NCBI GenBank assembly: GCA_964611345.1
Contig: CAZSYU010000013.1
Span: forward strand, 1-64,000
DNA length: 64,000 nucleotides
Source: JALZVT01 sp964611345
GTDB lineage: Bacteria > Pseudomonadota > Gammaproteobacteria > Pseudomonadales > Azotimanducaceae
Direction: 5' to 3'
Position numbers and translations under genes: made by a program. Below, piece after piece: positions 1 through 7,269 of the stretch. Below the pieces are notes generated by a model that worked only from the letters and a program-made list of their open reading frames with translations, was not told the origin of the DNA and did not search any database. Positions within the stretch are counted from its first letter, which is position 1; every line of letters begins with the position of its first letter.

Positions 1-2
1 TG

Positions 3-377
3 ATCATGCAGGGTGGGCGCGTGCAGGCGGTACTCGACTGGGAGCTGTGTACCCTGGGCGACCCGTTGGCCGACGTCGGTTACTTGCTGAATTCCTGGAT
101 TCAGCCGGGTGAGGAAGGCAGTGAAGAACACCCCATTGGTGCGGGCGGTTTTCGCGATCGGGACGAGATTGCTGCGGCCTACGCGGCCCGAACTGGGCGT
201 GACTTGAGTGGCATCAACTACTACCGCGCTTTTCAACACTGGCGTCTGGCAGCAATTGGCCAGGGGGTTTACAAGCGCTACCTCGTCGGTGCCATGGGTG
301 ACAACGCCGAGGTCGATTTGCAGAAGCACAAAGACGGTGTGCAAAAACGTGCCCAGGCGGCGCTAGAGCTGCTGTAG
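3..377 (+). CDS. phosphotransferase family protein (APH-like), C-terminal part
   Basis: The reading frame is open from the left edge, so only the last 124 residues are seen. The motif DWELCTLGDPLADVGYLL is the metal-binding Asp region of the aminoglycoside phosphotransferase/choline-kinase fold. The following helical part (YYRAFQHWRLAAIGQGVYKRY) matches the subfamily found next to acyl-CoA dehydrogenases in Proteobacteria and Actinobacteria, whose substrate is not established and which is not presumed to give drug resistance. The acyl-CoA synthetase, dehydrogenase-like and hydratase genes nearby fit that context. It converges on the lipoprotein gene whose stop lies 17 bp away. The start is outside the window. 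Confidence 0.85.
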   Translation: MMQGGRVQAVLDWELCTLGDPLADVGYLLNSWIQPGEEGSEEHPIGAGGFRDRDEIAAAYAARTGRDLSGINYYRAFQHWRLAAIGQGVYKRYLVGAMGDNAEVDLQKHKDGVQKRAQAALELL

Positions 378-394
378 ACGCTGCCCCAGTCGTC

Positions 395-961
395 TTATGG
401 CGTCGGCTGGGATGGCTGAGGTGAGTGGCTGCGAGTAAGCTCGCCCACAGTTTCACCGTTTTGATCGGTGGCCTCGATACGTTCCCATGGACCGTCCGGC
501 ACGCTAACAACAAGGCATGGTGTTGTGGTTACCAGTGGCTGTGGCTGGGTGGTGTCCGGCTCGGTCCAGTACACATCCAGCGCCAGCGCCGTAGGTGATA
601 CCACACGAGCCTGGTGCGCGAGATGCAGTTCAAAGCCGCGGGAAGGCTGTGGTCCGCGAGACAGGGCGACCAGCAAAGGCAAGTCTTGCGCGGCGGGGTC
701 GCTAGTCACGGTCGAGTTGACCATCCTGCTGCCCGTGAAGCGCGCTATGTCGGCGAACTCTACTTCGGTTACTCCCTGCGGCACGCCCCTGCAATCGGCA
801 TTGGCGAGCACAGAAACCGTACTCACTCGTTCCTCGGAGCTGCACCCTGCCAGAGCGAGCAGTGCCAGAGCGAGCAGTGCCAGAGCGACCAGCGCACGGG
901 CGACTGCCAGAGTGCGACTGTGTTTCAGGCCAGGAGCTCTGGCGGACATACCAGTGTCCAT
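395..961 (-). CDS. PrcB-family-like lipoprotein
   Basis: About 188 residues. An n-region with His/Arg is followed by a long Ala/Leu h-region and the lipobox LALAGC, so it is predicted to be a lipoprotein. The C-terminal half (LPLLVALSRGPQPSRGFEL, then TTPCLVVSVP) resembles the PrcB_C fold of the 'protease complex subunit PrcB' family; the family call is from motif memory and is moderate. I chose the ATG at 961 because GGAGG lies about 11 nt upstream; ATGs at 979 and 949 are alternatives, and the open frame up to 1279 has no secretion-compatible start. The h-region is coded by three 15-bp tandem repeats (851-895). The gene is monocistronic and convergent with the phosphotransferase. Confidence 0.7.
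   Translation of the reverse strand: MDTGMSARAPGLKHSRTLAVARALVALALLALALLALAGCSSEERVSTVSVLANADCRGVPQGVTEVEFADIARFTGSRMVNSTVTSDPAAQDLPLLVALSRGPQPSRGFELHLAHQARVVSPTALALDVYWTEPDTTQPQPLVTTTPCLVVSVPDGPWERIEATDQNGETVGELTRSHSPQPSQPTP
851..895 (-). repeat. 15-bp tandem repeat, three copies, in a signal peptide
   Basis: Two identical 15-bp units and a third with two mismatches sit head to tail. On the minus strand each encodes an Ala/Leu pentapeptide, so together they build the hydrophobic core of the lipoprotein signal peptide. Gain or loss of a unit keeps the frame and changes the core by five residues. Confidence 0.85.
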
Positions 962-1432
962 CTTGGTTATTGCCTCCATTTTCTGGGCTGCTTGGGGTCT
1001 TGGCACCGGCTCAAGCAGGCGGTTCTTCGCCCGTATCCCGTATATAGGCGCAGCATAGCTGCTGCGGCGAAAAACTGGCGCAACTCGCTCACAAAATGGC
1101 GATGAAAGTGGATGAAAGTGGTCGAAAAGAGCTGGTCGAAAAGAGGCAGGCACAAAAAAACCGCCGGCGGCGGTTTGTCTGTTACTGAGCCGGCCCGCGA
1201 CTGGCGGGAGCTGCGACTCGAATAAAAAAGGCGTGTCAGAGGCTAGCTCTGATGACGGCTTCCTTTGGGGGAAGGACACTTGAAAGGGAGGACTGCTTGG
1301 AAGTCGCTTTCACGCCTGAACTGAATCTGGGGTCCATTATGTACTGTACAAGCGGCGTGTCAACCGATTTATTCACTTTAATTCCATTTTTTGCGCGAAT
1401 CTTTGAGTTTTGTACAGGTTTTGTTCCGAAAA
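962..1432. other. Intergenic region between lipoprotein and MerR-like gene
   Basis: No credible gene in this 471-bp stretch. It holds a small hairpin at 1050-1062 (GCAGC/GCTGC), a TATATA box at 1041-1046 that could serve the lipoprotein gene on the minus strand, short direct repeats at 1103-1147 (GATGAAAGTG twice, GTCGAAAAGAG twice), the terminator at 1154-1176, and TGTAC-type motifs at 1340-1350 and 1411-1416. Confidence 0.5.
1154..1176 (-). terminator. Rho-independent terminator downstream of the MerR-like gene
   Basis: Read on the minus strand: an 8-bp stem AAACCGCC/GGCGGTTT (1176-1169 with 1165-1158), a 3-nt loop and then a run of seven T (1160-1154). It lies about 257 bp past the stop of the MerR-like gene and before the lipoprotein gene, so it separates the two transcription units. 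Confidence 0.8.
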
Positions 1433-2632
1433 TCAGTTTGGAGCCGGTAACAAGCCCTCCGCAGCGACCCAATCTTCCAGCACCAGTTCGAGTTCCAGTC
1501 GGGCGTTGCTGGTGCGTTCTGCGATGAGCGCGTGGCGGGGCATCTGCGCAGGTGCTTGGCGGTCTGCTGTTGGCGTGCCGCACGCGGCACTGTGCTCCGT
1601 GAAGGCATTCAGAGCGCTGATGAGATGAACCAGTTCAGCTGGGCACGCGCAGGCCAGACCCTGCTGGGGGGCGACTGAGCCATTGCTCTCTACAAGTGAG
1701 CCGCTGCTCCCTACAAGTGAGCCGCTGCTCCCTACAAGTGAGCCNNNNNNNNNNNNNNNNNNNNNNNNNNNNNNNNNNNNNNNNNNNNNNNNNNNNNNNN
1801 NNNNNNNNNNNNNNNNNNNNNNNNNNNNNNNNNNNNNNNNNNNNACAAGTGAGCCGCTGCTCCCTACAAGTGAGCCGCTGCTCCCTACAAGTGAGCCGCA
1901 GGCGCTTGCGATGGTGAAGAGTTGTTCGTCGCTGAAGCGGCGTGGGGCATGCCGGCCGGCTTTTAGGGGAGCGCGAATGAGGCTGGCGACAGCCTGCTCT
2001 ATGTCCTTCCACTGTACGGGCCAGCGCAGCAACATAAGTCCGCGGTCGGCTGCTGTGGACAAACCAGAGTCCGTCGCATAATGGTAAATCACCAGCTTTT
2101 TTACTGTCCCAGGCAGGCTATCTAGTTTATCCAGGCTCTCGGGAGTTACTGATCCCTGTAACACAACAAGTACGTCTGGCAGGTCTTCGGCGGCGGGCAA
2201 TGCGGCAATCGCGGGCAAGCAAACGTCGATGTTTACCCAGCGCCCCATGACGTTCACCCGGGTCGCTTCGGTGGTGTCTTGCTCAAGCATTAGCAGCTGA
2301 GTGCCAACGAGGGCGACGGCAGGGGCGGTGGGGGCCGCCTCGAGGGCGACCGGGGCCAGGGCTTGCAGGCGTTCGTTCAGGGCGGTGTCACTCAGATTGA
2401 TGAGCGTACTGACGGGATGGCCCTGGTCAATCAAACGCTTGATACGCCGCAGACGTTCGACCTGGGTGGCACTGAAAAAGCGTGTTTTCCCCTCGCGACT
2501 GGCCGGTGTCAGGCCATAGCGCCGCTCCCAGGCCCGCAGGCGCTCCACCGCGATACCCGTCAGTTTGGCGACGTTACCAATCTTGTACAGATCCGTATCG
2601 CTATCTGTATCGCGCTCTGGGGCGTCAGTCAT
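1433..2632 (-). CDS. MerR family regulator with repeat-containing C-terminal half (assembly gap inside)
   Basis: Residues 15-85 form a clear MerR winged helix: YKIGNVAKLTGIAVERLRAWERRYG followed by a wing and FFSATQVERLRRIKRLIDQGHPVSTLI. This is the DNA-binding type seen in CarH/LitR-like proteins. The middle (about 100-235) may be a Rossmann-like B12-binding-type domain, but no DxHxxG cobalamin motif is visible, so B12 binding is not supported. A 7-residue repeat LVGSSGS follows and is interrupted by a 100-N gap, so true length is unknown. The frame is kept on both sides of the gap. Start ATG with a weak SD. Targets are unknown; TGTACA motifs before and after the gene are candidate sites. 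Confidence 0.85.
   Translation of the reverse strand: MTDAPERDTDSDTDLYKIGNVAKLTGIAVERLRAWERRYGLTPASREGKTRFFSATQVERLRRIKRLIDQGHPVSTLINLSDTALNERLQALAPVALEAAPTAPAVALVGTQLLMLEQDTTEATRVNVMGRWVNIDVCLPAIAALPAAEDLPDVLVVLQGSVTPESLDKLDSLPGTVKKLVIYHYATDSGLSTAADRGLMLLRWPVQWKDIEQAVASLIRAPLKAGRHAPRRFSDEQLFTIASACGSLVGSSGSLVGSSGSLXXXXXXXXXXXXXXXXXXXXXXXXXXXXXXXXXXGSLVGSSGSLVGSSGSLVESNGSVAPQQGLACACPAELVHLISALNAFTEHSAACGTPTADRQAPAQMPRHALIAERTSNARLELELVLEDWVAAEGLLPAPN
1690..1900 (-). repeat. 21-bp tandem repeat interrupted by a 100-N gap
   Basis: Near-perfect 21-bp units flank the N run (1745-1844), with at least two full copies on each side. Each encodes a 7-residue Gly/Ser-rich unit (LVGSSGS) of the MerR-like protein. 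If the array is regular, the missing length is 10 plus a multiple of 21 bases, because the phase across the placeholder (111 nt between equivalent points) is not a multiple of 21. Confidence 0.9.
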
Positions 2633-2748
2633 GGCCTAACAGGGTCGCCTGGGCTAAATGGGCATCCGATTGTACAGACCAGCAGTATGCTGTCCAGTAC
2701 ATAGATCACAGGGGTATGCGGAGGTAAACGGGGCTGAATTGGGGAAAA

Positions 2749-2879
2749 GGTGGCGTGGCGACAGCCCTGTTAGGGGCTGCCTTCGCGGCTAGGGAGGAAG
2801 GGGAGAGAGACACCGCGCCACGCCTGGGTTTCTAGGGCGGGGTAACCCGCCGAAGAAGGCCGCACTATTGCCTAGAAAT
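2749..2879. ncRNA. Candidate structured RNA, class unknown
   Basis: A 9-bp helix joins 2752-2760 (GGCGTGGCG) with 2816-2824 (CGCCACGCC) and encloses a CAGCCC/GGGCTG hairpin and a GGA-rich arm. A second helix joins TTTCTAGG (2829-2836) with CCTAGAAA (2872-2879) and encloses GGCGGG-GTAA-CCCGCC, a GNRA-type hairpin. I do not recognise an Rfam class. Perfect long helices suggest a functional RNA or leader, but strand, promoter and boundaries are not established. Confidence 0.35.
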
Positions 2880-2910
2880 GGTTATAAAGAAACCTTTATC
2901 GGGGGCTTTT

Positions 2911-2955
2911 TGTAACAATGCTATTACATAATGTTTCTGCTGCATTTCCAGAAAC
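2911..2955. promoter_or_regulatory. Two inverted repeats upstream of the acyl-CoA synthetase
   Basis: TGTAA-N8-TTACA at 2911-2928 and GTTTCTG-N9-CAGAAAC at 2933-2955 lie about 130-175 bp before the synthetase start. Their form is that of operators for dimeric repressors such as TetR-type regulators of fatty-acid metabolism. The cognate regulator cannot be named from sequence. Confidence 0.35.
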
Positions 2956-3085
2956 TTATGGCGGCTCTCTCTTGGGTGAAGAGGGGTGAAGAGTGAGTGG
3001 CGAGCGGGCGAAGATTGGCTGACAACTGGACGACAAGGCACTATGTTGCTGCTGCTGGGCGGCAGCTGCTGGGAGGAATAACGCG

Positions 3086-4636
3086 ATGCAGAACGACATT
3101 AACTTAGGGGCGCTGTTGCGCAATAGGGCAACGCTCAACCCGGAGCGGCTGGCCTATGTTGACGGCGATCAGGACTTCACGCTCACTTTTGCTGAGTTAC
3201 ACGAACGGGTCAGTCAGTTAGGTAACGCCTTTGTGGCGGCAGGGGTTGAAAAGGGTGAGCGGGTTGGTTTGCTCATCATGAACAGCGCCGAGTTTGTCGA
3301 GTCCTACTTTGCCCTTGCAACCATCGGCGCCGTGGTGGTGCCGCTAAATTGGCGGTTAGTGCCCGATGAGCTCGAGTTTATTCTCAAAGACAGCGGTACG
3401 CGCCGGCTGATTTTTGGTGAAGAGTTTCTTGACGGCGTGGCAGAACTGCACAGCCGTGGTGACAAGACCGATATAACGCACTGGTTGCAGGTTGATGGCA
3501 ACACCGAAATTGCCCACTTCGCCCAGAGCTACAACGAGTTTCGGAATTCCGGGGATGCAACGCCGCCCGAGTACGGTGCCACTGATGACGACATGCTCTA
3601 TATCATGTACACCTCGGGCACTACTGGACTGCCTAAAGGCGTCGTGCACACGCATCACACCTCTTTTTGGGGTGTGCTCACCATTGCAGCCAGTTGTGAT
3701 TACCACGACAACGACGTGTTTATTTCGCCACTACCCATGTTTCATGTTGGTGCGCTCACACCCTTAACTGTCAACATCTATCGCGGCATTACCTGTGTGG
3801 TAATGCGCTCCTTCGACCCGTCTCGAGCATGGCAGTTGATTGTCAACCAGAAGGTTACGGTAGGGCTGATGGTGCCAGCGATGCTGAACTTTATGTTGCA
3901 GGTAAAGCAACCCGAGCCCGCAGGCTACGCTCAACTGCGTTGGATGATGACTGGTGCGGCACCCGTGCCCGTTAGCTTAACCGAGGCCTACCACGAGCTT
4001 GGCGTGTGCCTGTTGCAGGTGTACGGACTGACCGAAACCTGTGGTCCAGCCTGTGTTATGGATCTTGGTTATGTCGACAAGAAGCCCGGCTCAACGGGCA
4101 AGGCGTTCTACTTTAGTGCGGTGAAGATCGCCCAGGACGACGGTACAGAACTCGCGCGTAAAGAGGCGGGCGAAGTTTGGGTGCGTGGCGCGCACATAAT
4201 GCAGGAGTATTGGAATCGACCCGATGCGACGGCAGAGACTCTGGTAGATGGCTGGTTACGTACTGGCGACGTCGGCATTATGGATGAGGACGGTTATGTG
4301 TTCATTCAGGATCGAATGAAGGACATGATTATTTCTGGTGGTGAAAACGTCTATCCGGCGGAGCTCGAAAACGTACTGATGTCGCATCCAGATGTCGCCG
4401 AAGCGGCTGTGATTGGGCAGTCGAGCGCGAAGTGGGGAGAGAGTCCGCTGGCAATTCTGGTCCGTACGCGCGATGACCTGACCGAGGCTGAAGTGCTGAA
4501 TTTTTGCGAGGGCAAGATGGCCGCATTCAAACAGCCCAAAGCCGCCGCATTTGTCGATGAGATTCCACGCAACCCCAGCGGCAAAATACTCAAACGCATT
4601 CTGCGCGAGCAGTTTTCAGCCCCTGCGGCGGTCTAA
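3086..4636 (+). CDS. AMP-forming acyl-CoA synthetase (fatty acid-CoA ligase family)
   Basis: 516 residues, normal for the class I adenylate-forming family. It activates a carboxylic acid via an acyl-adenylate to the CoA thioester. The ATP-binding loop YTSGTTGLPKG starts near residue 175, the YGLTET motif near 314, the hinge motif LRTGD with DRMKDMIISGGENVYP near 391-430, and the C-terminal catalytic Lys is in NPSGKILK (Lys500). No membrane segment is present. A good SD (GGAGG) precedes the ATG. It converges with the acyl-CoA dehydrogenase-like gene. The acid used is unknown; medium/long-chain or aromatic acids are all possible. Confidence 0.92.
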   Translation: MQNDINLGALLRNRATLNPERLAYVDGDQDFTLTFAELHERVSQLGNAFVAAGVEKGERVGLLIMNSAEFVESYFALATIGAVVVPLNWRLVPDELEFILKDSGTRRLIFGEEFLDGVAELHSRGDKTDITHWLQVDGNTEIAHFAQSYNEFRNSGDATPPEYGATDDDMLYIMYTSGTTGLPKGVVHTHHTSFWGVLTIAASCDYHDNDVFISPLPMFHVGALTPLTVNIYRGITCVVMRSFDPSRAWQLIVNQKVTVGLMVPAMLNFMLQVKQPEPAGYAQLRWMMTGAAPVPVSLTEAYHELGVCLLQVYGLTETCGPACVMDLGYVDKKPGSTGKAFYFSAVKIAQDDGTELARKEAGEVWVRGAHIMQEYWNRPDATAETLVDGWLRTGDVGIMDEDGYVFIQDRMKDMIISGGENVYPAELENVLMSHPDVAEAAVIGQSSAKWGESPLAILVRTRDDLTEAEVLNFCEGKMAAFKQPKAAAFVDEIPRNPSGKILKRILREQFSAPAAV

Positions 4637-4647
4637 TAAAATCCGCA

Positions 4648-5760
4648 CTAGAGCATGACCTTCTCATCGAGCCCTAGCGGAATCTTCCCCAGCATCTCGT
4701 AGGTGGGTTGGGCCACCATGATGTGCTGGGTGGTCACGTGGACATCGCGAAAACAGCGCTGCAACACGTTTTCTGCATAGATCGATGAGCCGCCAGCCGC
4801 GTGATACAACAGGTCAACGGCCTCCGCGCTCTGCCAGGCTGCATTGCTGGCGGCCAGGCGCAAACCGGCTTTTTGCGTTCTGCTGATGCGTTCACCATTT
4901 TGTGCGCCTACCCAGGCTTCCTCTGCGGTTGCATGCATATAGGCGCGCGCGGATGCCTCGCAGGCCGTTGCCCGCGCCAGGTCTTTTTGCACCGACTCGC
5001 GGGTTGCCAGACTGCGCTTGCTCCCGGTGGGGGTCTTCTCGTTGGCGAGTTCCGTAAACGCTTCGATCGCGCGTTGCGCTATGCCCACACTGACGCTAGC
5101 TACCCCTAGTGCGAGCAGTCCAAGGGTCGGGAAGCGATACAGTGGTTCATCGATGCGTGGCCGGCCGCCGAGTACTATCCAGCGCCCCTTTGGGACCAGA
5201 ACATTTTCGACCTCAAAGTCGTTACTGCCGGTGCCCCGTAATCCTGAGGTGTTCCAGTTATCGTGCCGTGTGACATCGCTCTTATGAAAGAAAGCCAGGA
5301 TTTGTTGCGGTGGATTGGCATCGTCCTTGAGCAGACAGCCGCCGGATATCCACTCTGACACGTTGCCTCCGGAGCCGTAGGGCCAGCGTCCGGATATGCG
5401 CAGATCGTCCCCTTCGCGAGTTACCCGACCGTAGGGCGCCGTAACGCCACAGGTGATTACCTCGGGGTTGGCGCCGTAAATTTCCTGTGCCCAGTGATCA
5501 GACAGCGATGCGCTCAGCAAACTGGTGGTGTTGCCAATCATCATGCACCAACCCACCGCGCCATCTGCCCGGGCGCCACTGATTAGTGTATCTATGAAGA
5601 CATGGGGATCTACTTGGCGGCCACCATAGGTTTTGGGAAGCAGCATATTGAACATGCCTGCGCGGGCGAGTTGCCCCGCAACCTCTGGCTGGAGCTCGCG
5701 CTCTTGTTCGCGCCGAGCTGCGCTGCTGCGAATCTTTTCTGCGAGGGCTAGTTCAATCAT
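4648..5760 (-). CDS. acyl-CoA dehydrogenase-like flavoprotein (group D monooxygenase-type)
   Basis: About 370 residues with the acyl-CoA dehydrogenase fold: N-terminal helical domain (LLPKTYGGRQVDP), middle beta domain (VTREGDDLRISGRWPYGSGG) and the type-2 C-terminal helical domain (LLYHAAGGSSIYAENVLQRCFRDVHVTTQHIM). The C-terminal type is that of flavin-dependent monooxygenases such as HsaA/DszC rather than classical dehydrogenases, so it could oxidise or hydroxylate a substrate with reduced flavin. I chose ATG 5760 because it overlaps the stop of the upstream acetyltransferase gene in an ATGATTGA overlap, suggesting translational coupling; the frame is open to 5880. Substrate unknown. Confidence 0.82.
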   Translation of the reverse strand: MIELALAEKIRSSAARREQERELQPEVAGQLARAGMFNMLLPKTYGGRQVDPHVFIDTLISGARADGAVGWCMMIGNTTSLLSASLSDHWAQEIYGANPEVITCGVTAPYGRVTREGDDLRISGRWPYGSGGNVSEWISGGCLLKDDANPPQQILAFFHKSDVTRHDNWNTSGLRGTGSNDFEVENVLVPKGRWIVLGGRPRIDEPLYRFPTLGLLALGVASVSVGIAQRAIEAFTELANEKTPTGSKRSLATRESVQKDLARATACEASARAYMHATAEEAWVGAQNGERISRTQKAGLRLAASNAAWQSAEAVDLLYHAAGGSSIYAENVLQRCFRDVHVTTQHIMVAQPTYEMLGKIPLGLDEKVML

Positions 5761-6277
5761 CAAAGGGTTCTCTAATTTTTTTGCGCAGCCGATAGGCATT
5801 TTCGCGGCCGCTGTAATAGCGCGGGATATGGGCAATTTCGTCAAAGCCGAGCTTTGCATAAAAGCGTCTTGCGCCGACATTCTGCGCGCGCACTTCGAGC
5901 GTTAGTTCTGCAATGCCGGCTACCATGGCGGATTTTTCGAGCCAGCTTAGCAGCGTATTGGCAACACCCTGGCGGCGCATGCGTGGTGTCACTGCAAGCA
6001 AGCTGAGATGCGCCCGGTGCTCACCAAACTCCATGATTGCAAACCCGACAACCGGGTTAGTAGGTGGGCTATTGGGTGCGGTGACGCTGGCGCACAAAAC
6101 AACTGATTCACAGCCGCGGATGCAGCGCAGTATTTGGGGGGCTTGCCAACTCCAGCCATGGCCGCGCTCGACGTAATCTCTGGACATGCGCGCCAGCCGG
6201 TATGCATCCTGAACCGTTGCCAGTCGACAGTCGATGAGTTGCGGTTGCGCGGTTTTCATCCCTCTAATATGCCCCAT
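5753..6277 (-). CDS. GNAT family N-acetyltransferase
   Basis: 174 residues. The acetyl-CoA-binding segment is VTPRMRRQGVANTLLSWLE (the R-x-x-G-x-A loop), followed by LEVRAQNVGARRFYAKLGFDEIAHIPRYY, as in RimI-like acetyltransferases. It transfers an acetyl group to an amine, perhaps a protein N-terminus. It is first in a two-gene unit with the flavoprotein, with which it overlaps by 8 nt. The ATG at 6277 has a weak AGGG; the ATG at 6259 is an alternative start. Confidence 0.85.
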   Translation of the reverse strand: MGHIRGMKTAQPQLIDCRLATVQDAYRLARMSRDYVERGHGWSWQAPQILRCIRGCESVVLCASVTAPNSPPTNPVVGFAIMEFGEHRAHLSLLAVTPRMRRQGVANTLLSWLEKSAMVAGIAELTLEVRAQNVGARRFYAKLGFDEIAHIPRYYSGRENAYRLRKKIREPFDD

Positions 6278-6435
6278 AACCCTGTTTAACGCGACGGTGT
6301 GTTGCCAGGCAGCTGCGCCTCTTGCACTTGCCGCATTGCGTTTTCAGGTGCCGCTTTGTTTGTTGTCAATTGGGGCAACTTGGCGCGCGATTTGAGGTAT
6401 CTTGAGGGTCTGGACGATAACTGGGAGATCAAATC

Positions 6436-7257
6436 ATGTCCGATGCACAGCTTGTGACGCAACAGGCCAATGGTGAGTCCAGGGTGACGATCGATTACGA
6501 AGGCAAGATTGCCGTCGTGCGGTTAAACCACCCTGAGGTTATGAATGCGGTTGGGCCCGAGATGTTGGCCGACTTTACCCAGGTGGTAGATGAGTTGGCC
6601 GATAGCGATGCACGCTGCATGTTGCTCACCGGTAATGGCCGAGGTTTTTGCGCCGGCGCTAACTTGCAAAGTCGCGCTGACAACGCAGGCGGTAAATCAA
6701 AACCTTCAGGCTCTGTATTGCGCTCTGGATATCATCCCTTGTTGTTCAGCATCCGCGAACTCGATATTCCGGTAGTTACAGCAGTAAACGGTGCGGCTGC
6801 GGGCGTCGGTATGAGCTTTGCGCTCATGGGTGACATTGTCTGCGCATCGAAAAATGCGTTTTTTCTGCAGGCCTTCGCGCGCATTGGGCTGATTCCTGAT
6901 GGGGGGTCTACATTTATGCTACCTCGTCTCATTGGCTGGGGGCGAGCTATGGAGCTGTCGATGTTGGCGGAACGGCTGCCGGCGGAACAGGCCATGGAGT
7001 GGGGTTTGATTAACCGACTATACGACGACAATGAGACGTTAATGACTGGAGCGATGGAGATTGCCAACAAGCTCGCTAACGGACCAAAGTCACTGGCGCT
7101 CATTCGTCGCGCGTATTGGGATAGCTGGCACAACAGCTACGAACAGCAACTTGATCTGGAGGCGCGCTTGCAGAACGAAGCTGGACGCAGCGCTGATTTC
7201 AAAGAAGGGGTTGGCGCGTTTCTTGAAAAACGCGACGCCAAGTTTACCGGCCAGTAG
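6436..7257 (+). CDS. enoyl-CoA hydratase/isomerase family protein
   Basis: 273 residues, crotonase fold. The two oxyanion-hole segments are GRGFCAGANLQ and NGAAAGVGMSFALMGDIV, and the acidic active-site position falls in LIPDGGSTFMLP, where Asp replaces the Glu of true hydratases, as in PaaG-type isomerases. It likely acts in beta-oxidation or ring degradation of acyl-CoA. GGGAG stands 7-8 nt before the ATG. It is transcribed alone, convergent with the helicase gene (12 bp between stops). Confidence 0.9.
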   Translation: MSDAQLVTQQANGESRVTIDYEGKIAVVRLNHPEVMNAVGPEMLADFTQVVDELADSDARCMLLTGNGRGFCAGANLQSRADNAGGKSKPSGSVLRSGYHPLLFSIRELDIPVVTAVNGAAAGVGMSFALMGDIVCASKNAFFLQAFARIGLIPDGGSTFMLPRLIGWGRAMELSMLAERLPAEQAMEWGLINRLYDDNETLMTGAMEIANKLANGPKSLALIRRAYWDSWHNSYEQQLDLEARLQNEAGRSADFKEGVGAFLEKRDAKFTGQ

Positions 7258-7269
7258 TGCTCTTCTAAG

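Larger units (their letters stand above)
2633..3085. other. Intergenic region with structured element between MerR-like gene and acyl-CoA synthetase
   Basis: This 453-bp region has no credible ORF. From left to right it holds TGTACA motifs (2671-2676 and around 2696-2701), a GGA-rich, strongly foldable segment (2749-2879), a short inverted repeat ATAAAG/CTTTAT with a later T run (2884-2912), and two operator-like inverted repeats (2911-2928, 2933-2955). Confidence 0.5.

Noticed and set aside
468..1058. Plus-strand ORF over the lipoprotein gene
   Set aside because: Low-complexity translation of the reverse repeat region; the minus-strand protein has a lipobox and fold-like sequence.
1745..1844. 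Run of N as a biological feature
   Set aside because: Exactly 100 N, the common gap placeholder, as is 29987-30086; it says nothing about true length.
1690..1900. Possible CRISPR array
   Set aside because: The units are contiguous 21-bp tandem repeats with no unique spacers, and they code in frame for the MerR-like protein.
2780..2870. Glycine or cobalamin riboswitch
   Set aside because: CGCCGAAG near 2849 recalls the glycine aptamer, but the second conserved strand and the paired aptamer layout are missing, and no cobalamin core motif is present.
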